From NCBI GenBank assembly GCA_947459465.1, contig CANHDS010000053.1:1-5290 (forward strand): 5,290 nucleotides of DNA. The letters run 5' to 3'. The notes beneath the pieces are model-generated. The model was not told where the DNA came from and did no database searches. It saw only the letters and a program-made list of their open reading frames with translations. Below, in pieces: positions 1 through 4,760 of the stretch (position 1 is the first letter of the stretch; each line of letters opens with the position of its first letter). The DNA comes from Burkholderiaceae bacterium. Its GTDB lineage: Bacteria; Pseudomonadota; Gammaproteobacteria; Burkholderiales; Burkholderiaceae. Both the position numbers and the translations under genes were made by a program.

Positions 1-435
1 AGTACCAAATTGACGAGCAAATAAACCCGTAAGGGCTTGCATTTGATCACGACCGGTGAATAAAGCAAATTTTTTTGGATCCGTTTCTCGAATGTTTCGT
101 AAGCGATCCTCTAAAATACGAAATGCTTGATCCCAAGAAATTTCTTCAAACTCCGATTGGCCACGCTCTGAACCTGATTTACGTAGGAGGGGTTTGGTAA
201 TCCGGGCCGGGGACTTCTGCTTCATGATGCCCGAAGCACCCTTGGCGCAAATGACTCCCTGGTTGAGAGGATGCTCAGGATTGCCGTCAATATAGACCAG
301 CTCACCATCACGTAAATGTGCTCGAATGCCACAGCGACAAGCACACATGTAACACGTCGTGGTTTTTATTTCAGTGGCTGGCTTCGTGACCTGAACTGGA
401 TCGTGTAAAGGCTCAGAGGAAAGGAATTTAAACAT
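1..435 (-). CDS. Molybdopterin/[4Fe-4S] oxidoreductase, N-terminal part (SoeA- or formate dehydrogenase-like)
   Basis: The 3' end of this gene lies beyond the left edge; 145 N-terminal residues are visible. They carry the [4Fe-4S] ligands of the DMSO reductase/formate dehydrogenase family in canonical spacing, C28-x2-C31-x3-C35-x27-C63, with an extra Cys at 33. The Lys two residues after the fourth Cys (CAKG, 63-66) is typical of the NapA/Fdh branch. The segment SPARITKPLLR and the later EISWDQA are also hallmarks of the Molybdopterin family. There is no twin-arginine signal before the cluster, so the enzyme should be cytoplasmic, as known for SoeA-type sulfite dehydrogenase catalytic subunits and for cytoplasmic formate dehydrogenases. 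The two cannot be separated from this piece, because the residue binding molybdenum lies outside the window. The ATG at 435 is the only ATG after an in-frame stop, but it has no clear Shine-Dalgarno sequence. The gene lies downstream of the acyltransferase remnant and the BKACE gene on the same strand and may share their transcript. Confidence 0.88.
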   Translation of the reverse strand, partial: MFKFLSSEPLHDPVQVTKPATEIKTTTCYMCACRCGIRAHLRDGELVYIDGNPEHPLNQGVICAKGASGIMKQKSPARITKPLLRKSGSERGQSEFEEISWDQAFRILEDRLRNIRETDPKKFALFTGRDQMQALTGLFARQFGT

Positions 436-465
436 ACGATAAATGCGTTATTAAATAGTCATTAT

Positions 466-642
466 CTAGGAAGGGTTAGACAGCTGCATTGCAAGGGCTG
501 TTGAGGCAATTCGAGAAAAGATGGAGTCGGAGCGAGAAGTCAGAATGATGGGGACGCTTGCACCTAAACCCATCTTTACATAAAGATACTTAGCAGACTC
601 GGCATCAATAATGATGCGGTCAAGGGAATGTTTAATCGACAA
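466..642 (-). pseudogene. C-terminal remnant of a phosphate acetyl/butyryltransferase (Pta/Ptb-like)
   Basis: Reading the minus strand just after the BKACE stop gives about 58 codons ending at TAG (466-468). The core, GLGASVPIILTSRSDS followed by SRIASTALAMQL, matches from memory the C-terminus of the phosphate acetyl/butyryltransferase family, including the bifunctional enoyl-CoA hydratase/phosphate acetyltransferase type, where VPIILTSRADS..RLAS.A.A is conserved. A whole enzyme would be several hundred residues, so more than 80% is missing. The frame differs by one base from that of BKACE. Followed upstream it only runs through the out-of-frame BKACE end until a stop near 733-735. No ATG precedes the conserved core (first ATG at 573, inside it) and the only plausible start is TTG at 642 without an RBS. 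I read it as a degraded gene whose 5' part was deleted when BKACE came to lie next to it. A small expressed protein is possible but unlikely. Confidence 0.68.
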
Positions 643-650
643 GGGAAAAT

Positions 651-1490
651 TCAGGCGGACGTTGGACGAAGACCTAAAAGTTGGCGGGCCTGGGTGGCAG
701 TGGCAACGGGCCTGCCTCGATCGTATGCCATATTAGCGAGACGCTCAACAAGTTCTGCATTGTCTTTGGCTAAACGAGTTTCATCAAATCGAATATTGTC
801 CTCCAGGCCAGTTCGAACGTGACCTCCGAGTTCCAGTGACCACTCATTAAGAACCAATTGATTTTTGCCGATTCCTGCCGCCGTCCAAGTTGCTGTTGGC
901 ATTACTTCTTTTAATTCTTTGATTAAAAATTCTAGAATGGTGCGACGTGCTGGCATAGCATTTGGAATACCCATAACAAACTGCACGTGCGGGGGCGGTA
1001 ATAGCAGGCCCTTTTTCACCAAATTTGCAGCGTTATAAAGCATTGCCAAATCGAAAATTTCGATCTCCGGCTTGATTTCATATTTCAGCATTTCGCTTGC
1101 CAAACCCTCGACAAAATCGGTTGGATTTTCATAAATACCCACCGGAAAATTAGTTGAGCCAGTAGCTAAAGAAGCCATATCGGGTCGATGAAAAAGCATT
1201 GACCCTCTAGCAGATTGATCGCGACCTCGGCCGCCAGTAGAAAACTGAATGATTATGTCGGGGCAGTATTTCCGGATGCCTTCTTGTACTCGAGCAAATA
1301 GATCTGGGTCAGAACTAGGACTTTCATCAGGATTGCGAACATGAATATGAACTAAGGAAGCGCCAACCTCATAAGCTTTTTGTGTTTCTTCAATTTGCTC
1401 GGTCGGCGTGACCGGTAAACCGGGACAATCTTTCTTTCTTGGGACTGAACCGGTGATTGCAACAGTAATAATGGCTGGTTGTTGGCTCAT
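651..1490 (-). CDS. Beta-keto acid cleavage enzyme (BKACE / DUF849 family, Kce-like)
   Basis: This 279-residue protein has the full length of the BKACE family, Zn-dependent TIM-barrel enzymes that condense a beta-keto acid with acetyl-CoA and release acetoacetate plus a new CoA ester. The founding member is 3-keto-5-aminohexanoate cleavage enzyme (Kce) of lysine fermentation. Visible signatures are AITG near residue 11, the metal ligands in VHIHVR (H48, H50) and GLEDN (E230), with D231 and R226 beside them, QFSTGGRG (S84) after strand three, PEIEIFD (142-147) and TWTAAGIGKN (201-210). The C-terminus, RGRPVATATQARQLLGL, is the usual family ending, so the gene is complete. In Kce a Glu near residue 14 binds the substrate amino group; by my alignment from memory the equivalent here is Val16 (GSVPRK), so the substrate is probably not the lysine intermediate and is unknown. 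A GGAG lies 5 nt before the ATG. It leads a minus-strand group with the Pta remnant and the molybdoenzyme gene. Confidence 0.93.
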   Translation of the reverse strand: MSQQPAIITVAITGSVPRKKDCPGLPVTPTEQIEETQKAYEVGASLVHIHVRNPDESPSSDPDLFARVQEGIRKYCPDIIIQFSTGGRGRDQSARGSMLFHRPDMASLATGSTNFPVGIYENPTDFVEGLASEMLKYEIKPEIEIFDLAMLYNAANLVKKGLLLPPPHVQFVMGIPNAMPARRTILEFLIKELKEVMPTATWTAAGIGKNQLVLNEWSLELGGHVRTGLEDNIRFDETRLAKDNAELVERLANMAYDRGRPVATATQARQLLGLRPTSA

Positions 1491-1495
1491 TTAAA

Positions 1496-1499
1496 CTCC
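1496..1499 (-). promoter_or_regulatory. Ribosome binding site of the BKACE gene
   Basis: GGAG on the minus strand with a 5-nt spacer (tttaa) to the ATG at 1490. It supports the chosen start. Confidence 0.7.
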
Positions 1500-1514
1500 A
1501 ATTTGAATTCAATA

Positions 1515-1539
1515 TTTTTTTAAGCCAAGCTTAAAGAAA
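1515..1539. repeat. Inverted repeat in the BKACE leader (candidate operator)
   Basis: TTTAAGC-CAA-GCTTAAA (1519-1535) is a perfect 7+7 bp inverted repeat with a 3-nt centre. It extends outward through a T-G pair and three further T-A pairs to 1515/1539. It lies 25-49 nt before the BKACE start codon, just downstream of the best candidate promoter, where a repressor would block transcription. No regulator gene is visible in the window. As RNA it could form a hairpin, but the loop is short and no U-run follows on the minus strand, so an operator is more likely than a terminator. Confidence 0.45.
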
Positions 1540-1555
1540 AACTAACTTAGATTAT

Positions 1556-1585
1556 CATTAAACACTAATTTTTCATTTAAATCAA
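1556..1585 (-). promoter_or_regulatory. Candidate sigma-70 promoter of the BKACE gene
   Basis: On the minus strand, TTGATT (1580-1585) as the -35 and TTTAAT (1556-1561) as the -10 are separated by 18 nt. A TG one base before the -10 gives an extended -10 element. Transcription would start near 1549, about 60 nt before the ATG, and the inverted repeat at 1515-1539 would fall in the early transcribed region. The area is very AT-rich, so chance matches are common; a TATAAT on the same strand at 1597-1602 is a rival without a good -35. Confidence 0.35.
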
Positions 1586-1615
1586 TGAGTTATTAGATTA
1601 TATTCATTAAAAATA

Positions 1616-1634
1616 AAGCTCATTTTGTGAGCTT
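1616..1634. repeat. Small perfect hairpin, 7 bp stem
   Basis: AAGCTCA (1616-1622), a TTTTG loop and TGAGCTT (1628-1634) form a perfect inverted repeat. Read on the minus strand the stem is followed by TATTTTTAA, which resembles a weak intrinsic terminator, but no gene on that strand ends here. Read on the plus strand it sits about 40 nt before the small ORF at 1676. It may be an operator, a leader structure, or a fossil terminator; the sequence does not decide. Confidence 0.35.
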
Positions 1635-1675
1635 CAAATGAACCACAATGGCATTTATCCAATCAGGAGAATGTC

Positions 1676-1771
1676 ATGAAAAAGCTAACAGAATGGATCA
1701 TTTGGCTGGTGTTTGCAGAGCGTCCAGGGGAGTGGGGCCGCAAAGAATGGGTATGCAAACGGCTTGATTGA
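1676..1771 (+). CDS. Possible 31-residue tryptophan-rich microprotein
   Basis: An ATG at 1676 is preceded by AGGAGA (1665-1670) with a 5-nt spacer, one of the better Shine-Dalgarno matches in the window, and opens a 31-codon frame ending in TGA. The peptide begins MKKLTEWIIWLVFAERPGEW and ends KRLD. It has a short hydrophobic stretch (residues 7-14) flanked by charged residues and four Trp in 31 positions (7, 10, 20, 25), which suggests an interfacial or membrane-associated peptide. I recognise no family. It stands alone in the divergent gap between the BKACE and HNH genes, with 133 nt before the HNH start. It could be a genuine small protein, a leader peptide, the head of a lost gene, or chance. 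The evidence is the RBS and the composition only. Confidence 0.4.
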   Translation: MKKLTEWIIWLVFAERPGEWGRKEWVCKRLD

Positions 1772-1904
1772 GACCCGCCCTCTGACCAACTGAAAGGGTA
1801 TAAATCCTCTAGGGGCTTGAAAAACGTCATCTTTTTATAGCAAACTTAGACTATATTAAGAGTCAAGCGTGCTATGGCGCTAAATTCCGTAGCAGAGAGG
1901 AGGA
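1772..1904 (+). other. Leader region of the HNH gene
   Basis: This stretch has no gene I can support. TATATT at 1852-1857 is a possible plus-strand -10 for the HNH gene, but no convincing -35 lies at the right distance (1829-1834 reads ATCTTT; TTGAAA at 1817-1822 is too far). An imperfect inverted repeat, CTT(A)GACT (1845-1852) with AGTCAAG (1861-1867), overlaps that -10. The region ends in a purine-rich run, GAGAGGAGGA (1895-1904), that serves as the ribosome binding site. Confidence 0.3.
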
Positions 1905-2483
1905 GTGGTGCTCAGCATTCTGAAGTTAGATGCCGGCGGTATCCCCCAGTGCTGGATTGATGCTGAGGATGCTACCCGACATTATGCAGATGACAGCGTC
2001 TCATGGACGCTGGGTGATCCTGTCGCCGTCATGCGCGGCGGTATATCTCGCCTAACCGGTCGTCAATCGATCATTGAGCTGCACTCCATCATTGCCGTTA
2101 AGGGCTCTGCGAAAATTAATTTATTCGATGTGGTTCCTGCTATTACTAAGCGTAAGCTCTATCGTCGGGATCGTGGGCTATGCGCATATTGCGGTTGCCG
2201 CATCTCAGAGCATGATGCTGAGGCAGAGCACATTGTTCCCAATAGTAAGGGTGGCAGCTACACTTGGATGAACCTAGTTGTCTCGTGTCGTCCTTGTAAT
2301 CAGCGCAAAGGTAATCGCACACCCGAAAAAGCAGGAATGAGTCTTCTGTACGCACCTTACACGCCAAGTTTGTACGAAGATATGATTTTGAAGGGCAGAA
2401 ACATTTTGGCAGATCAAATGGATTTTCTAGCTGCTAATTTGCCCAAGAATAGCCGTATCCTGCAAGACCCATTTTGGGTCTAA
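1905..2483 (+). CDS. HNH endonuclease family protein
   Basis: This 192-residue protein has a C-terminal HNH (beta-beta-alpha metal) nuclease fold. A zinc ribbon is formed by CAYC (C93, C96) and CRPC (C128, C131). Between them are the catalytic EHIVP (E108, H109) and N123 of WMN, and after them the third-helix CNQRKGNRTPEEA-like segment (here CNQRKGNRTPEKA, 131-143). The N-terminal ~80 residues, with SW.LGDPVAVMRGG and ...IIAVKG, are as I remember from a conserved Burkholderiales subfamily of McrA-like HNH proteins of about this length, which are chromosomal and not linked to a restriction system. Cellular role unknown. Starts: GTG at 1905 sits directly against the AGGAGG, so GTG at 1908 is better spaced; an in-frame TAG at 1890 excludes anything earlier. 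The DUF3108 gene follows immediately. No methylase or phage gene is nearby. Confidence 0.9.
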   Translation: MVLSILKLDAGGIPQCWIDAEDATRHYADDSVSWTLGDPVAVMRGGISRLTGRQSIIELHSIIAVKGSAKINLFDVVPAITKRKLYRRDRGLCAYCGCRISEHDAEAEHIVPNSKGGSYTWMNLVVSCRPCNQRKGNRTPEKAGMSLLYAPYTPSLYEDMILKGRNILADQMDFLAANLPKNSRILQDPFWV

Positions 2484-2519
2484 TTGATTGCCAGCAGCAA
2501 TCGTCCGTTGAGTCTTTCC

Positions 2520-3500
2520 ATGAATGGTTTGCGTCTACTCAAGCCGCGCACAATTTTATTTTTTGCGGTACTGATATCGATAATCGCCCATCTTTATCTT
2601 TTTATAGGATTTCCTAGTTGTTTATTCTCTAAGGCCGCACCTTTAGAGGATGTAACCGTTGCTGAGTTACGTGTAGAGCCAGTAAAAAAAGTTCAGTTAA
2701 GTAAACCAGCTGCACCTGCACCAAGCATTCGAGATCAAAGTTCGAATGCCGTAGGCGATGGTGTCGTCATTGAATCAGGGAGCGGTAATGGTCAGGCTCA
2801 GGAAGAGCAGGAAGGGCAAGCTTTTCGGGTACCTGATCCTGGAATTTACTATTACGATGCCTATTTGGATGGGCAATATTTACAAACAGCATCAATCGAA
2901 TGGCAGTTTGATCCGAAACTGGGCTATCGATTGTTTATCAATATTCCCTATGCGTTTGTCGGACCATTCATCTTTGAGTCACGTGGAAAGATTGATGCCT
3001 ATGGATTGGCGCCCGATTTTTATGTAGAGCATCTTGGCAGTCGACCAGCACGATTTACGCGCTTTGATCGCGATGGCAAAGGGGGAGGGAAGTTATTTTT
3101 TTCACAAAAACCAGACCAATTAAAAGATATTCCACCAGGAACTCAAGACCGCTTTAGCTTGATCATGCAATTGGCATCTCTCCTTGGAGGCAATGATCAA
3201 ATTGATGAAAAAGGAACTGTACGAGAAATCCCAATTGCCAATCTCGATACGGTTGAAACTTGGAGGTTTCAAAGTCAGGGTGAAGAACTATCCGATGCGG
3301 TATCGACCCTAGGACCCACAGTTCTCAGGCATTACAAACGCTTACCTGTAAAAGAGATGGATCACAGACGCAGAAATGATATATGGTTGGTGAAAGATTT
3401 TGGCTGGATACCGGGCAGGGTGCGGCTTGAAAATGAAAAGGGTAGGACCTTTGAGCTATTTCTTAAGCAAGTTGACCCAATTGCGGACTTGCCTAAATAA
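2520..3500 (+). CDS. Membrane-anchored DUF3108 protein
   Basis: From ATG 2520 the product is 326 residues. One hydrophobic segment (about 11-31) follows basic residues, without a clear cleavage site. A Lys/Pro/Ala and then Gly/Ser/Gln/Glu-rich linker follows (about 40-105), recalling the anchor-and-linker layout of TonB-like proteins. The rest should lie in the periplasm and matches DUF3108: IYYYDAYLDGQYLQTASIEW (109-128), FESRGKIDAYGL, the conserved PPGTQDRFSLIMQL (205-218) and a C-terminal VWLVKDFGWIPGRVRL-like stretch (288-303). The family is common in proteobacteria, beta-strand rich and without a settled function; an envelope role is an inference. The frame is open back to TTG 2484, directly after the HNH stop, giving 338 residues. 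I prefer ATG 2520 because the hydrophobic anchor then starts near residue 11 and a weak GAG lies 7 nt upstream; neither start has a strong RBS, so coupling to HNH translation is likely. Its end faces the channel gene. Confidence 0.85.
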   Translation: MNGLRLLKPRTILFFAVLISIIAHLYLFIGFPSCLFSKAAPLEDVTVAELRVEPVKKVQLSKPAAPAPSIRDQSSNAVGDGVVIESGSGNGQAQEEQEGQAFRVPDPGIYYYDAYLDGQYLQTASIEWQFDPKLGYRLFINIPYAFVGPFIFESRGKIDAYGLAPDFYVEHLGSRPARFTRFDRDGKGGGKLFFSQKPDQLKDIPPGTQDRFSLIMQLASLLGGNDQIDEKGTVREIPIANLDTVETWRFQSQGEELSDAVSTLGPTVLRHYKRLPVKEMDHRRRNDIWLVKDFGWIPGRVRLENEKGRTFELFLKQVDPIADLPK

Positions 3501-3504
3501 GAGC

Positions 3505-3987
3505 TTACTTGACAGTTTTCTTACGAATAATCTGACCAATCATATTAAATAGCACCGCTCCAGACATCGAGGCGGCAAAGATACCGCTAAAGGCTACGAC
3601 GATGGGCAATATTTTCCAGTTATCCGGCAAGGGAAAGGTCCCATACCCCACAGTGGTGTACATTTCACCAGCAAAGTAAAAAGCATTGATATCAATCTCA
3701 AATATCTTGAGTGCGATTAAGGCATAGGTCCAAATCACGATGTCAACAATATGCGTCATAAAGATGATTCCTACGGCTATCATGTAAAACGGAATCGATA
3801 GCCAGAACATTCCTCTGTTATCAGCCCAATCGATCAAAACCTGATAAATCTTACCCACCATCAAGATAAACAGAGCATGAGCGACCAACATTGCAACCGC
3901 TGTAAAAAAGACAATGTACAGCTCGTTTAAGGGCAGACTATTGCTAACTTTCTCAAATAGGGTAAAGAAGTTCGGTAGATCGGCCAT
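3505..3987 (-). CDS. Small K+ channel-family protein (Ion_trans_2)
   Basis: This 160-residue inner-membrane protein carries the potassium selectivity filter TTVGYG (111-116) after a short pore helix (about 103-110). Hydrophobic segments lie at about 24-46, 63-95 (long, perhaps one helix plus pore approach) and 124-150. The layout is that of simple two-pore-helix K+ channels with one extra N-terminal helix. The C-terminus, IIRKKTVK, ends right after the last helix, so there is no RCK/TrkA-N or cyclic-nucleotide domain and no visible ligand sensor. A tetramer is expected from family knowledge. The ATG at 3987 has only a weak GAAG close before it. The gene lies 59 nt after the ankyrin-repeat gene on the same strand and may be read from its transcript; a TATAAT on the minus strand at 4027-4032 could instead serve as its own -10, with no good -35. 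Filter and domain are clear; ion selectivity in vivo is inferred. Confidence 0.88.
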   Translation of the reverse strand: MADLPNFFTLFEKVSNSLPLNELYIVFFTAVAMLVAHALFILMVGKIYQVLIDWADNRGMFWLSIPFYMIAVGIIFMTHIVDIVIWTYALIALKIFEIDINAFYFAGEMYTTVGYGTFPLPDNWKILPIVVAFSGIFAASMSGAVLFNMIGQIIRKKTVK

Positions 3988-4046
3988 TACTTCGGACTGT
4001 TACATTGTTTATTTGACATAATAATGATTATACGCAGATAAGGTAT

Positions 4047-4760
4047 TTAGCCCTTTGGCTGGGATTCAGCAGAAACGGGCTTTGGACCCCCCTGATACTT
4101 AGTCTTATAAAGCTTCTCCCAACGCGAACGAAGCCCTTTGGAAATTTCCTCCTGATTAAATAGATCAGCAACATCAATTGCACTGAAGCCCTGATGATTA
4201 CGAATTTGCAGATCGGCACCACGATCGAGTAACAGCCTGACCAATTGAATATTCCCTGAGCGAACAGCCATCATGAGCGGCGTGGTATCGCTATCCGATA
4301 AGGCATTCACTTGCGCGCCCTTATCCAATAAAAACTCAGCAACCTGTAAGTGGCCGTTGGTACAGGCGTAATGAAGCGGCGTCCAACCTGATTTATTAAT
4401 GGTGGCTGCCCGCTTATCAACCAAGATCCTCACCTCTGGTAGAAGCCCATAGAGCGAAGCCATCATTAAAACTGTTTCTCCTGAGAGGTTTGGTTGGTCT
4501 ACGTCCAGGTTCTTTAGAGTTAAAAGGTAATCTAGGGTTGTACGCGAGTTTTCTCGTACCGCGTAAACCGAGATCGGATTACCCCCTCTAACTAATAAAT
4601 TAGGGTTCACGCCGTCTTGTAAGAGCCTCTTCACTTGTGCCAGGTCGTCGAATTGCACAGCTCGGGCCATGCGTTCGACCTGCTCTTGGGTTTGCGCTAG
4701 AGAAGTTCCCGAAAGAACACAAAAGGCACTAAAAATAATAAAACTACGACGTAGCATCAT
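4047..4760 (-). CDS. Secreted ankyrin-repeat protein
   Basis: This 237-residue protein starts with a Sec signal peptide: MMLRR, a hydrophobic core (about 6-17), and a likely signal peptidase I site after SLA at 22 (GTSLA-Q). The mature part holds about five ankyrin repeats. The best are 124-155 (SGWTPLHYACTNGHLQVAEFLLDKGAQVNA) — here abbreviated to its landmarks TPLHYA, GH, LLDKGA, VN — and 157-188 (TPLMMA, GN, LLLDRGAD). Weaker repeats lie at about 34-58, 60-90 and 93-121, with a degenerate cap near 189-210 and a polar tail. It should act as a periplasmic protein-binding scaffold; the partner is unknown. The ATG at 4760 overlaps the tatD stop (ATGA, 4 nt), so the two are translationally coupled; a second ATG follows directly at 4757. 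Ankyrin genes after tatD, as I remember, are common in Burkholderiales, often downstream of holB and a PilZ gene. Confidence 0.9.
   Translation of the reverse strand: MMLRRSFIIFSAFCVLSGTSLAQTQEQVERMARAVQFDDLAQVKRLLQDGVNPNLLVRGGNPISVYAVRENSRTTLDYLLTLKNLDVDQPNLSGETVLMMASLYGLLPEVRILVDKRAATINKSGWTPLHYACTNGHLQVAEFLLDKGAQVNALSDSDTTPLMMAVRSGNIQLVRLLLDRGADLQIRNHQGFSAIDVADLFNQEEISKGLRSRWEKLYKTKYQGGPKPVSAESQPKG

Noticed and set aside
628..822. Plus-strand open frame of 64 codons
   Set aside because: It is antisense to the end of the BKACE gene and its downstream stub, has no RBS and an Arg/Ser-rich product typical of a shadow frame.
1780..1793. Minus-strand TTCAGTTGGTCAGAG resembling a tRNA D-arm
   Set aside because: No T-loop (GGTTCGAATCC-like) or matching acceptor stem lies at the required distance on either side. 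At most a chance match or a tiny tRNA relic.
2074..2367. Open frames on both strands inside the HNH gene
   Set aside because: They overlap the HNH zinc and catalytic motifs in other frames and carry no recognisable domain.
1905..2483. HNH gene as part of a restriction or homing system
   Set aside because: No methylase, intron, phage or defence gene is adjacent, and it resembles a chromosomal Burkholderiales subfamily.
2758..3027. 89-codon plus-strand frame inside the DUF3108 gene
   Set aside because: Shadow of the DUF3108 coding frame, which has clear family motifs here.
4013..4018. Perfect TTGACA on the plus strand between the channel and ankyrin genes
   Set aside because: No good -10 follows at 16-18 nt and both flanking genes are on the other strand.
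4028..4222. Minus-strand open frame overlapping the ankyrin gene end
   Set aside because: It overlaps the real ankyrin frame almost entirely and shows no motif or RBS.
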